Part shown: positions 1 to 11,814 of the stretch, in pieces
Layout: every line of letters starts with the position of its first letter
Numbering within the stretch: position 1 is the stretch's first letter
Assembly (NCBI GenBank): GCA_002794785.1
Contig: NBBA01000018.1
Coordinates: forward strand, 806,001 to 870,000
Direction: 5' to 3'
Length of the DNA stretch: 64,000 bases
Origin: Coniferiporia sulphurascens
Taxonomy: Eukaryota; Basidiomycota; Agaricomycetes; Hymenochaetales; Hymenochaetaceae
Translations under genes and position numbers: made by a program
The notes under the pieces: model-generated
Told to the model about the DNA's origin: nothing
The model's input: the letters and a program-made list of their open reading frames with translations, nothing else
The model's database searches: none

Positions 1-4
1 CTGG

Positions 5-1105
5 TCATGGCTCGAAGCTCTTATAGAACACCCATGCATCAACGTACTCTTCGCCCTGGCCGTCCTTACGCCGCAACCGGCCTGCGCGGGGAATCCGTCC
101 GGCCTTGACGAAATCCAGAGACTCCCAAAGACTTGGTAATGAGCGGCGGAGGATTATAATGGGTGATACAGGATGATCATGAACCCAATTTTTCGTCGTT
201 AAAGGATGCAGATACGTTGGCGAAAAGACGAGTGTAAGTCGGGCGAAGTCACTCAGGATAAAATGGCGACCTACCGGACGCTCGCAGCGTTGTTCACGTA
301 GACGAGGTTGAATACGCTCGCCTGGTAGCCGAGCCTCGGCGCGTAGTGTAGGTACGACCGCGCAAGGACGCGTGCGAAGCCACGCCCCCGGGCGGGAAAG
401 GGAACTACGAAGCCTGCGTTGCAGATCTTTGTATCAAAGCATCAGAAGTTCAGAACAGCCTTGATAGACTTTAGAGTTGAGGTTTGAGGGAGAGCTAATC
501 GTACATGGGACGAGCGTCCCGGATAATTTGGCTTGACCTGTGAATGAAGCAATTAATGTTAGGGCGCTGGCTGCACTTTTTCTTGCAGATCATTCGAAAG
601 GTGGCGGGCTCACGTAGTAAAATCCCGCAACACAGTCCTTCCATGCGCGACTGCCTTTTACCGCGCTGAGGCCCACATTGACCTCTGTCCCCGTGTCCTC
701 GCGCACAGAGTCCACATCCACACCCCACAGTCGTAGGTCCGCGGTGGAAGCGCTCAGGCCGATCATAACGTCGGCCGCAAAGTAGTATCCCTCGAATGCC
801 TCGCGAGAGTAACGCGTGTCAGCTTCAGTCTCCTGTGGGTACGTGTCACCGCGCGCGATTTCATCAGCGAACTCCTCGTGCATAAAGGATACGAGCTCCG
901 GCGGGGCCGATGCGAGGGCTAAGTGGTGCATGACCACGAAAATGAAATCGGAGCCTTCATTCGAGGAAACCCTGGCCCGCACTTTCCAAACGCTCGACGC
1001 GAGAGGTGCCTTTGTGCCCGATGGCTTTGAAATTGCACCGTACGCCGACATGACCTTTGCAAGAGTATCTTGAGGATCGACAACGTCGACGCTTCGCTTT
1101 TTCAA
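5..1105 (-). CDS. GNAT-family N-acetyltransferase (spliced; 5' end unresolved)
   Basis: The gene is assembled on the minus strand from four exons. The first (from about 1105 down to about 608) ends in WKDCVAGFYY. A small exon near 500-533 reads VKPNYPGRSSH. The third (about 270-440) starts ICNAGFVVP and holds the acetyl-CoA loop RGRGFARVLARSYLHYAP followed by NLVYVNNAASVR. The last (about 5-137) reads LWESLDFVKAGRIPRAGRL and ends VFYKSFEP before a TGA at 5-7. All joins have GT/AG borders and keep phase. Known family: GNAT enzymes move acetyl from acetyl-CoA to an amine, and R/Q-x-x-G-x-G/A is the CoA pyrophosphate loop. The substrate cannot be told; fungal relatives are mostly uncharacterised. 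The 1105 boundary is not an ATG: it is a TTG with an in-frame stop shortly upstream. The true start is therefore either an internal Met near 1051 or an unrecognised upstream exon. It is transcribed divergently from the NAB2-like gene. Confidence 0.82.
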
Positions 1106-1581
1106 TGTGGCTCGCCCCAGGTCGAGTCACACCGCACAGGCTGGAAACTTGTCATCTCACATACACTTTGTGAGACACCAGGATGCATATTCTAGATTCT
1201 ACTGGCGCAGCAGGTAATTTGAAACAAGGACTCGTCGGGAAAACGAAAGCTGTATTAGTCAAATTGGACCTGGAACTTCCACTCAGATAATTGACGATCT
1301 TATCTTGGTATTCATTATCATTACTATGATTTGTTCGTACAAGAGCATTAAGTGATGTCACTAGCAGTATATACCCTGGTTTTTGTTCATTAACGTGGCC
1401 AGAGATACTAGTACTAGCCAGAATATATCCAAGAAGCAATTAGTCAATCCGGGTGGCTTCGTGATAATCGTGAGAATATATTGCCATACGTACCAGTAAC
1501 AGTGTGACTTGCGTCAGGGAGTTCAGTCGTCGGCGCTCTCGAGCTGCTTGCTGTCTTCCGCCATCGCCAACAACAAACAAC

Positions 1582-3707
1582 ATGGTTTTTGACCTCACCA
1601 TTGGCACGGAGCGTGCACAGGCTCTTCAGGTTAGATTTTACTCATAATTTCAGAAAAGAAAAGAAGATCACGCCCGCAATTCTACAGAATTCTATCCAAG
1701 ATGAGCTCTTGAAAAGAGGCTACAGTCCAGATTCCGGTTCGTCGTCTCGTTCTTCCCCAGGACCCTTGTATTGACGGCCTTTTTTTAGATCCAGTTATGG
1801 CGGAATACATAACTATTATGCTTATCAATAATAAGACCGCTGGTGAGTAGTACTTCACGAAGGTGGGAGGACCAGTAAATTGACTTCACATTCGCAGAAC
1901 AAATTACGGCCGAGCTTGAAGACTGTAAGTCCCCCTGTGATTTTTTTGGAGTTATGAAATTTATATAGATGTTCCTCCTGCTAAGTAATTGGCGTAAGCG
2001 AATATGGTAAGTGGCGTCTGTCACGACCTGTCTTGCTTTATCCTGAGCGTGTTGCACTCGCAGACGCAAGTTTTACGGATTGGCTTTTTGCCGAGGCAGC
2101 GAAGAAGTCTGAACCCCAGCCAGAGCCCTCCTCCCCCGCTGCCGCTGTGGTTCCATTGCCCATACCAACATCTACCGATACGGTGCGCCGAGCACCTTCT
2201 GGCCCTCGAGCAGGTCCAAACCCATTGTACAGTCATGCGCTCAATCAGGCCCTTCCTTCTGGTTCGCAGTCCGGTCAGAAACGCTCGGCATCAGCTAGGT
2301 CACCGTCGCCATCTGGACAACCGCTCAAGACCCGACGTGTGGATCTGCCGACCGCCCCTCGAGCGATGCACGGTCGCGACGGTGGCGGGCGGAGCTTGCT
2401 GGAACGCGTAGGTGGGCGGTCGCGTGGCGGTGGGCACGGACGGGACGAGATCCAGGCGCGTATCGACGCAGTCACGAATCAGGGACCGGGGCCGGGGCCG
2501 GAGGCAGCTATGATGAACAACGGGTTTAACAATGGGATGGGCGGAATGATGATGCCAGTTGGGGACATGTCGGCAGCAATGGGTGGTGGCATGGTTAACC
2601 CACTTGCACTGCAGGAGATGATGATGAACCAAATGGCGCTCATGGCGCAAATGGCAAACAATATGGGCATGTTGAACAATCAGAATCAGTTCATGGGCCC
2701 TAATGGCTTCCCAGCAATGACTGGTATGAATCAGGACGCACAAAACGTGAATCATCAACAGAACGGAACTCCGCAGCGGAGGGGTGGAGGGCCTGCTGGA
2801 CGGGGAAGGGGACGAGGAGGATCTCCCAGTGCACAATGGATAGCGCCACATGTAGCCGAGTCCAGCAATACACCAGCAGCGGGCAGTGCGACACCGATAC
2901 CTGCGCCTGCTCTAATTGCAACGCCAACACCAAAACCTGCTGTAACGCTTGCCTCGGATGTCGCCTTGGCCACAGGCCGACCGGGGTTCGTTCCTCCCGA
3001 GCGTCCGCAGTCGCCGTCTTTATGCAAGTTTGGATTAAAATGCACAAATGCACTGTGTCGCTACTCACATCCATCGCCGGTTGCGACGCCTGAAAGTGGG
3101 GTTGTGCTCAGTAATGAGCCGTGTGAGGCTGGTGTAAACTGCGTGGACAAAGACTGCATTAGGGCACATGTAAGCCCTGCGGCTGTTGGCGTCACAACCG
3201 GTAAGGATTCACTCTTTGAATTATAATTTCCGTTGCTCATAATCGCTTATTGTAGTGGCCGCAAAAGCCAAACCCGAACCAATTGCTACATCTAACAAGA
3301 TCCCGTGCAGATACGGTGCAAATTGTATACGTGCCACAAGTGGCTGCACGTTCTCTCATCCGTACACCCCCAAATCGGCAACTCATGGACAGCCGCAATT
3401 CAGTCAGCAGTGTCGCTTTGGTGCTAGCTGCACTCGCGCGACGTGCTCGTACCAGCACCCACCGGGGCGCGTTTTACCGGGCACATTCCACCGTGGGCTC
3501 GCGGAGAATGCACCCGTAGTACCCGTACCTACGCCTGAAACGGGCTCTATGGGCGCACCGAGTCCACATCGCTCTGTCGTATTCAACAAACCCGGTCCCA
3601 CCCCGCTGAAGAAGAACGCAGAGGGGGACAATGAAAAAAAAGAGGGAGCTGAAGTGGAGGCAGCCGTTTCTCTTTCGGAGACTAAAACAGTCAGGGCCAC
3701 TGCCTAG
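1582..3707 (+). CDS. NAB2/ZC3H14-like nuclear poly(A) RNA-binding zinc-finger protein
   Basis: The start MVFDLTIGTERAQALQ is followed by short exons coding NSIQDELLKRGYSPDS and DPVMAEYITIMLINNKTA. These match the PWI-like helical N-terminal domain of Nab2. A large exon (about 2053-3200) opens with DASFTDWLFAEAAKK, passes a Met/Asn/Gly-rich stretch and an RGG segment (RRGGGPAGRGRGRGG), and enters the zinc-finger region. Four Nab2-type CCCH fingers (C-x5-C-x4-6-C-x3-H) are visible: CKFGLKCTNALCRYSH, CEAGVNCVDKDCIRAH, then after an intron (about 3201-3254) CRYGANCIRATSGCTFSH and CRFGASCTRATCSYQH. Family role: these proteins bind poly(A) tails in the nucleus, limit tail length and help mRNA export. 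Yeast Nab2 has more fingers, so some may be lost or diverged here. The small-exon junctions between 1940 and 2060 were not resolved to the base. Confidence 0.85.
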
Positions 3708-4571
3708 TGTTCTCTATCTCTTTCTCGCTTTCGAAGGCCCAATGTCCTAGTGTTTTCTTCCTTTCTTTGTCTGGAATCTGCAGCACCATACCAAAGGCCC
3801 CCAGATCGACGACTCGCTTTCTCTCTGATTTTCACTAAATATTGACTGTATTTCTGTCTCATCTCCATGTGTCGATTAATCTCATCCTACGAACCCCTAT
3901 AACCGCCTAGACATGCTCCCATAAAACCATCATGATTGCTTTCACATTCCTCTGGCGTACATACAGTAGGTTAGTGGTTGTGACTAGCGTACAGTAGTAG
4001 TTAGTGTGCAGCGGGTGGTGAACGCATTAGGGGACGGGATGAAAGGGACAAATAAAGCAGAATTGACGGGTGTTGCGCATATGAGTCGCATACTCGAAGT
4101 CCCCCTTCACGTCTGCTCAGTGTGTATTATTATTACTTCCTGTATCATCAGATTATTTACCTCGAGGACCACTCTAGGAGGTGTCGCAACCAATTTTCAT
4201 CCCTCGTATATTAACAACAAAGACTGCATATATACCTCATGTACGTACATTTATATACTGTACTTACGAACGGACATGCACTCTGCAAGGTATTGCAATC
4301 ATGTATACGCGATCGGGCTTTCTTGGTTATTTGAAGCTTAGAAATATTCAGACGCGAATCCACTTGCGAATTCACATACAAAATAAATCCCTCGGCAACT
4401 CCGGGCCATATCCCCCGGCTCAGCCACAGAACCCACCACTCAACGACAGAATACACATAGCCTTAAAATGATGACATTCATGCATTGTGTACGTAACGGG
4501 CTGGGCAGCCACCAGTTAGCGGTAGTTGGACTAACTATTCTATTTCTTCTGGCTAGTGAACAATGATTATT
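3708..4571. other. Convergent intergenic spacer, no gene seen
   Basis: This is the space between two convergently transcribed stop codons (NAB2-like from the left, dehydrogenase from the right). It is AT-rich with several AATAAA-like words and presumably holds both 3' UTRs. Short reading frames here have no recognisable domain. Confidence 0.6.
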
Positions 4572-5801
4572 CTAAGGGTTGACGCCAATCAATCCTCCAT
4601 CTATGAGAATTTCTTGTCCGTGCGTATAGGACGACGCAGGAGAAGCGAGATAAACGGCCAATGCAGCCATCTCATCCTCTCTGCAATGACGAAGGTGCCC
4701 TCAAGTGTCAGATCACTACGTATAGAAGAGGCAAAACGAGACAACATGCCTTCCAGGGCGCCGCAAAGGGATGGGCTGCAGCGCAGCCATGGGTGTCTTC
4801 GTGTATTCCTCGAGCTGCTCGGCCGTTCCCCCGAGCTCGGAGGGAAATGAACCAGGAGCGATGGCATTCACGCGAATAGGCGCCTGCTTGAGTGAGAAAT
4901 CCGTAGCAAGGAGTTGTGTGAGGTGAGAGGTCGCGGCTTTCAAACAGGCATATGCAAACTACACACAGAGTGAGGGAAGACATAACAGCCGTTAATTTAG
5001 AGGGAGATATGTCGAGTAGGACACGCACATAGCCGTATGAAAGATTTGTATGGGCGACGCCGCTTGTGATGTTAATTACGCTTGCCATCGCGCCTTTCTT
5101 TCCGTGTGTGCTCGCGACCAACAGTCCAACGAATGCTGTAGTGACGAAGAACAGTGAAGCGACATTTGTACGCGCAAGATCCCCCCATTGCTCGAAAGAC
5201 TGGATGTCGAAGAGCTGCTGGGTATAAGCTGCAAATGACTGGTCCTTAGGCGCGGATGGTTCGCTGGTGAAGCTCGCGCGATTCTTCGGTCCATCAGTAG
5301 CCGCGCTACCAGGTTCATCGTATGGAGTCTTAGAATCTGAGGTACTACAGAGGTTATTGACGCGAGACTCACTTGTTCACGAGTATATCAAGTTTTCCAT
5401 CCGTGCTTTTTATCTTTTCAACAACGGCGAGAATGCTTGACTTCTCCGTAACGTCCATTTGAATCCTTCAAAAAATTAGTTTGTTAGAAGAAAAATGATA
5501 ATTTCGAAGACACACGCACGGGATGAGCACACCCTCCCCATCGAATCTCAACTCTGCGGCCTTCTGAAGAACCCCAAGACGCCTTCCGGCGATATAGACT
5601 TTCGCACCATTGCTTGCAAGGCCCTTGGCAATCATTAAGCCTCTATGTGTCCACATTATGGCGAGGATAGTGTCAGTAAAGCAACATATAACCAGGAGTC
5701 AAGACTTACACTCCAGTTCCTCCCCCCGTCACTAGAGCGACCTTGTTCGCCAAGTCCGTGAGTTTGTCCATCTTCAGGCTAACGTTGGAAATTCCAGACA
5801 T
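4572..5801 (-). CDS. Short-chain dehydrogenase/reductase (SDR)
   Basis: This is a spliced minus-strand gene starting at MSGISNVSLKMDKL (ATG at 5801). The NAD(P)-binding motif TGGGTGVG is split by the first intron (GGA GT|GTAAGT). It is followed by LASNGAKVYIAGRR, whose Arg pair suggests NADP(H), then MDVTEKSS and LDILVNN. The catalytic Ser lies in INITSG. The YxxxK pair is YACLK, just after an intron. The tail reads PIRVNAIAPGSFPSE and then YTHGQEILIDGGLIGVNP before the stop. The last intron uses a GC donor (GGA AG|GCATGT ... TTGCAG), which is needed to reach the conserved EDEMAALAVYLASPASS exon. Known family: Rossmann-fold oxidoreductases acting on alcohols and ketones; this branch resembles fungal ketoacyl reductase/RhlG-like proteins. 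The substrate is unknown. The usual NNAG reads NNSK here, with a polar linker after it. Confidence 0.9.
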
Positions 5802-5840
5802 GTTCGCTTTGTGTGTAGGATGTGGAGACAGTGCATGATC

Positions 5841-5848
5841 TTTTATAG
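5841..5848 (-). promoter_or_regulatory. TATA-like box of the SDR gene
   Basis: The minus strand reads CTATAAAAGATC about 40-45 bases before the ATG at 5801. It is followed by a short pyrimidine/adenine-rich leader (CACATCCTACACACAAAGCG). This favours the ATG at 5801 over the in-frame ATG at 5891, which would lie upstream of the box. Confidence 0.45.
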
Positions 5849-5891
5849 CAGAGAACAAACCTTGCGCTTCGTCAGCCAGGTCATTATCCAT

Positions 5892-7193
5892 CCGTAAGAT
5901 CTAGCAACTCTAGTCAGCCTGGATGTCATTTCACATATTTCTCCTCGTGCCTAACACGCTTAGGGAAAACGTTTCGAGTTATATTTCAGAAGGCTCCACT
6001 GAGTTGTCTAGCGCCTGGACTGTCTAGGCTTCGATGTATATGTAGGTACCGGGAGTAGGGCGGGCACCAACACGGCTTTCGGCGGGAAGCTCGTCCCCGT
6101 CTGATCGACTGAGGACAAAGAAGCCCCACTGTGGAAAATATCCCTCGGCAGCGAGGACTGTGTAATTAGGGGTTTGAAATTTTAATGGTTTCTTGAGCGT
6201 AAAATGTCTAAAATATTTGGTATAAATGCAAAAGACACGGAAGTGATTTGCGTATGGAGCCTTGCGTACGGCGTCCGCTCTTGCCCGGCCGATCGCACTT
6301 GATAAAAACAAAAGAGCGACTGTTTTCGCGGGGATGTGCTGTCTCTGTTCGCGTGGTAATCACATCCGTTATTGCCGGTATGAACGTCAATCATGCCTTA
6401 CCACGCGAAGTCAGAAAGAGTCGGTCATCTGCGGAAGCGAGTTCAATTAGACTCGATCGTGACTCAATACATGTGAGAGTACCATTCAAGTTATATCAAT
6501 ATGACCTTAATGTGCTCCCGTAACGTCAACCGCTCACTCAATTGTCGCCGCTGAGTAAGACCACACTAGGGGACCCGAGGGATAGGATCCGGGATGGTAC
6601 AAAAAACACCCCAATCGTATGACACATGTTCACGATTTAGCATGCACGTCGTTCGCGTTACCTAGAGAATGTTACAGGTAAAGGCCCTGAAGGTTAGTCC
6701 AGCCACCGATTGTTGACTACAACAGACGCGTTAGCTGACGCGTCTTTTAACTTGAATGCACGTGATGCAGTCACGTGTTATAGACTCCGATTCAGTGCCG
6801 GGATGCCGAGTTCCGATCATAACCCTACGAAATTAGTCGATAATACCGCAACCCTACTCACCAGCGTTAAAGCCTGTATACTTATTAGAGATAATCGTAT
6901 TAGCAGCTTCGCGATTTAAAAAAACCTATTTATTTAATATGCATACATAAAATGAGGCTTTATGCGTGTTTAATATCGATGTTCTATCATGAACGAAAGC
7001 ATAAAAGAAAAAGCCGCCGTCAGATAAAATTCTGACATAAGCCACGCGTAGCTAGGCGCACGTGACTAGTGATCGGCCGAGAGCTTTAATTTTTCGAGTG
7101 ACTCGATGGGTCTGAGTTTTGACTCTTCGTCTACAGTTCGTTCGTTCTCGTTGTCCAAAATCTAGCTCGTCGCCGGGCACGGTGAGCTTAGGT
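5892..7193. other. Divergent intergenic spacer, no gene seen
   Basis: This lies between the divergently transcribed SDR and CPA2 genes. Reading frames on both strands are short, with no recognisable domain and no splice-linked series. It presumably holds both promoters. No strong repeat was seen. Confidence 0.5.
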
Positions 7194-10100
7194 ATGGCGT
7201 CAACACGCCTGCTTTCTAAATGCACCGTTTATAAGCGGGTGCACTCTCTGGCCGGTTCCCGTGCCTTTCACCAATGCGTCCCGCGCTATGCGCCCGTGCC
7301 AACCCAGCCCCGTCGTGCTGTCGCAGCTCCCGCTGTTGGTTCGTACACTCCTGCTGAAGGAGAGCACGTTCTCAGCTCTCCGTCTGAGCTCGCGCGCAAA
7401 ATCTCTGCTAAGGTGCTTCCAAAATTGCCGCGTCCCGACGTGCGCAAGGTTGTTATTGTCGGCTCGGGCGGGCTTTCCATTGGTCAAGCTGGCGAGTTCG
7501 ACTACTCCGGTTCGCAAGCACTCAAAGCACTGCGTGAAGAGGGGGTTGACGCTGTTCTTATCAATCCCAACATCGCGACTTGGCAGACCTCACACCAGTT
7601 GGCGTCTGAGGTCTACTTTTTGCCCATCACAGCGGACTACGTTGCATATGTACTCGAGAAGGAGCGTCCTGACGGCATTTTGCTTACTTTCGGCGGGCAG
7701 AGCGCTTTAAATGTTGGTATACAGCTCGACAAAATGGGTGTTTTGGAACGGCTAGGTGTACAGGTACTCGGAACACCGATTCGGACTCTGGAAGTCAGCG
7801 AGGATCGCGATTTGTTTGTGCAAGCACTAAAGGGTACGCGAGTGATATATTGGATGGCTTCACATATACTAATCGTTTCCCCAGAAATTGACATTCCCGT
7901 GGCGCAATCGACAGCTGTATCTTCGGTAAATGCTGCACTCGATGCTGCTGCTAAAATTGGTTATCCCGTCATTCTGCGCTCTGCCTTTACGCTGGGTGGC
8001 CTCGGCTCTGGTTTCGCAAACAACCCAGACGAACTCCGTGATCTATCAGCGCGCAGTCTCAGTCTGAGCCCTCAAGTGCTAATTGAGCGAAGTATGAAGG
8101 GCTGGAAGGAGCTCGAGTACGAGGTTGTACGCGACGGTGCGGATAACACGATCATCTGCTGCAACATGGAGAACTTCGACCCTCTTGGTACACACACTGG
8201 TGACTCCATTGTCGTTGCACCCTCCCAAACACTGCCCGACGATGAGTACCATATGCTTCGTTCTGCCGCGCTCAAGGTCATCCGTCATCTTGGTGTTGTT
8301 GGTGAATGTAACATTCAGTACGCGCTGCACCCTGCGTCAAAGGAGTACTGTGTCATCGAAGTCAACGCGCGTCTGAGTCGTTCAAGTGCACTCGCATCCA
8401 AGGCCACCGGCTACCCGCTTGCTTACACTGCTGCCAAGATTGCATTAGGACACACACTTCCAGAGCTACCGAACGCGGTCACGAAAACGACGACGGCATG
8501 TTTTGAACCGTCGCTTGACTATATCGTAACGAAAATTCCAAAGTGGGACCTTGCGAAATTCTCTTCTCAGGTTGACCGCAAAGTTGGTTCGTCGATGAAG
8601 AGCGTTGGCGAGGTCATGGCAATCGGTCGTACATTCGAAGAGAGCTTGCAGAAGGCAATTCGTCAGATAGACCCACGCTATGCAGGTTTCGAGGCGTACG
8701 TGAAGCCGGAAGACCTTGACTATGCCCTCAGCAACCCTACAGACACGCGCCTCTTCGCGATTGCGCACGCGTTCTTCGACAAGCGGTATACGGTTGAGAT
8801 GATTCACGAGCTCACGAAAATCGATAAATGGTTCTTATACAAAATCGAAAACATCGTGAACACCCATCACGCTCTGAAGGATGCAGGTTCTGTCTCTGGG
8901 ATCTCCCGTGAACTGATGCAGCAGGCTAAGCGCATGGGCTTCTCGGATACGCAAATTGCAGGACTTGTATCTGATAGCGAGGACGTGGTGCGCGCGCACC
9001 GCAAGGCACTTGGCGTGACTCCATTCGTGAAGCGAATTGACACACTTGCGGCGGAGTTCCCAGCACACACGAACTACCTGTACACGACATACAACGCGAG
9101 CACGCACGATGTCGAATTCGACGAACATGGCACGATGGTTCTTGGTAGTGGTGTGTACCGTATCGGCAGCTCCGTTGAATTCGACTGGTGTGCGGTGACA
9201 TGCGCACGCAAGCTTCGCGACATGGGCCGTCGCACGATTATGATCAACTACAACCCCGAAACCGTGTCGACAGACTTCGACGAAGCGGACAGATTATACT
9301 TCGAGGAATTGGGTTGGGAACGTGTTATGGACATCTACGAACTCGAGCAGGCCGGCGGCGTAGTCGTCAGCGTCGGAGGTGAGGACACGCTTCATAGCTT
9401 TACCGTACAGTCCTATTGAACGCTATTTTAGGTCAACTTCCGCAGAACATAGCTCTCAGGCTCAAGCAGAGCGGCGTGAACGTACTCGGCACTGACCCGG
9501 ACAAGATTGACACGGCAGAGGACCGTCACAAATTCTCTTCCATTCTCGACAAAGTTGGCGTTGACCAACCAGAATGGACCGAAGTCACCTCCGTTGATGC
9601 GGCCAAAGAATTCGCGGACAGAGTCGGGTTAGTGATTTGAAATTCTGTCTTACGACAGATACTAAGTTTTTTATAGCTACCCTGTTCTGATTCGTCCTTC
9701 TTATGTTCTGTCTGGTGCCGCCATGAATATCGTTTATGAGGAATCAACTCTTGAGCACAAGTTGTCGGCTGCGGCATCCGTTTCGCCCCTTCACCCTGTC
9801 GTTATAACCAAGTTCATTGACGACGCGCAAGAAATTGACGTTGACGCCGTCGCACATAAGGGCAAGCTCCTCGTACACGCCGTCTCCGAGCATGTCGAGC
9901 AGGCGGGTGTGCACTCTGGCGATGCTACACTTGTGCTTCCGCCTTTCTCGCTCTCTGAGTCTGTCATGGCTCGCGTGAAGGAAATCGCGCAGAAGGTCGG
10001 CGCTGCTCTAGAAATCTCAGGCCCGTTCAATATGCAAATTATTAAAAAAGATATCCCCGGCGGTGAACCGGAGCTCAAGGTCATTGAGTGTAACCTTCGC

Positions 10101-10971
10101 GCATCACGCTCCTTCCCCTTCGTTTCGAAGGTTCTTGGCAGGAACTTTGTAGACATCGCGACAGCCGCGATCGTTGGTCAGGATGTACCGGAACCTGTCG
10201 ACTTAATGGCAGAGAAGCGTGACTACACGGCCATTAAAGTTTCGCAGTTCTCATGGACGCGCCTGGGTGGCGCTGACCCCTTCCTCGGTGTTGGTAAGTG
10301 AATTTGAATTTGTACTCTTTTCCCCCTGGGACAAAACTCTTACACAATACCACAGAAATGGCTAGCACTGGCGAAATTGCTTCTTTCGGCAAGGACATCT
10401 ATGAAGCTTATTGGGCAGCTGTACAGAGTCAGACGGGCTTCAAGAATCCGCGTGTGGGCTCTGGTGTGCTTATCGGCGGAGACATTTCCAAACCCGAAAT
10501 GCGCTCCATTGCTAAGAAGCTCGCTGACCTCGGCTTCAAGCTTTACTGCTCGTCGCCAATTGTGGAGGAGCATCTTAACAACCCTCCATACATGTCGTGC
10601 AAGCGAATCTTCTTCCCGACGAAGGATAAGCGCAAGTTACGCGAGGTATTCGACGAGTATGAGATACAGTGCGTTATTAACCTTGCGCGGACGCGTGCAG
10701 AGTCTGCAACAGATGAGGATTATGTTGCTAGGCGGTAAGTTCTTTTTTAGTCTCAAGGTTCCGTCTTTACGATTTTAATCATCTCCGCTTCTTGTTTAAC
10801 AGAAATGCCGTCGACTTCGGTCTTCCGTTACTAAACAACGCACAATGTGCCCAACTTTTCGTTGAAGCACTTGCACGAAAAATTCCCCAGGGAGGCCTCC
10901 GCGCTTACACTGAAGGCCAAATACCTTCGGAAGTGAAGTCCTGGGCGGAGTTCGTGGGTGTACACGTCTGA
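7194..10971 (+). CDS. CPA2: Carbamoyl-phosphate synthase, arginine-specific, large subunit (mitochondrial)
   Basis: This subunit makes carbamoyl phosphate from ammonia (delivered by the small glutaminase subunit), bicarbonate and 2 ATP, for arginine synthesis. The chosen start [19 protein letters not shown] gives an Arg/Ser-rich, acid-free presequence of about 45 residues, as expected for mitochondrial import in filamentous fungi. The first synthetase half follows: [63 protein letters not shown]. The second half has [53 protein letters not shown] and [20 protein letters not shown]. The C-terminal MGS-like regulatory domain ([15 protein letters not shown]) ends in WAEFVGVHV. Five short introns are visible, near 7834-7884, 9380-9431, 9630-9676, 10295-10355 and 10736-10801. 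The product is about 1,165 residues, normal for CPA2 and too short to be the CPSase-ATCase fusion. The motif usually written NPNIATIQT reads NIATWQTS here. Confidence 0.96.
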
Positions 10972-11814
10972 TTTTTTATTCATTTGTCTTCCCATTCCAT
11001 TTTCCGGCCGTAGGTGTGCTCCGATTAATGCTCCGATTAGCTTGCGTTTCCCACACCAAACATACTTGCACTATTCACAAGCGCAAAAAAAAGGGCTTCC
11101 ATGGCCCATTGTACATCATTTTTGTCTCATCTATTTTCACTATATATAGAGCTCTAATAACAGGATTCGATTCGGGGTCTTTTGTGCTTTTGTTATCAGT
11201 GTTTTCGTTCACCAACCGTCACGAAACCACGTTCCTGATCGGCTAGTACCTCGGTTAAGTCCCTCTGAAGCGAATTCAAGTCCATTATGGCGACCACAAC
11301 GGGGTTTTTCTCTTAAGTTACGTGATGAACCTGAGGTATAGAATTTAGGGTAAGTGGGCAGCTTATTGCGAAAGAGTGGACAGGGTGCGACAGGGTGTTT
11401 GTTCGTCTTGGACATGAATGCGGGGGAGGTGCGATCTTAAATTCGTTTGTTTTCTTTTTCAGTCCAGAGCTAAACATTACTCAGGTCCCTAATGTCTGCA
11501 TGTCCAGATGGAGGTAAACCTGCAACAGGACAGTGTTGCTGGCAAGCATCCAAAGATCCAGGACTCAGCCGAGTCCGGTCCCTGCCACGAAACTGTAGCC
11601 GCCAATGCGTCACATACTGGCAGCGAAGAGAAACGGGCAAGTTCGGGATTCTAGATAGCATGCTCAAAGCCAGTTCAAAGGGATAGTTTGTATGATCACA
11701 TGATGACGGCGACGCGTTGTTTACATCGAGTTTACGCGGGACGCGTTCTTATTATATTACGTCTGTACATCCTACTATAACAAAAAGTCCGCAAAAGCTG
11801 ACTTAATTAGCATA
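10972..11814. other. Convergent intergenic spacer, no gene seen
   Basis: This holds the 3' flanks of CPA2 and the FAD oxidase, which converge. A poly(A) tract near 11083-11091 and AT-rich patches fit 3' UTRs. No coding or repeat signal was recognised. Confidence 0.55.

Noticed and set aside
1152..1439. Minus-strand 95-codon frame as the first exon of the GNAT gene
   Set aside because: It shows no GNAT N-terminal signature and no clean donor/acceptor joining it in phase to the exon beginning near 1105.
2300..2851. Long minus-strand frame over the NAB2-like gene
   Set aside because: It is antisense to the zinc-finger exon, with no domain and a His/Pro bias that mirrors the Met/Asn/Gly-rich coding strand. 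The plus strand has clear CCCH fingers.
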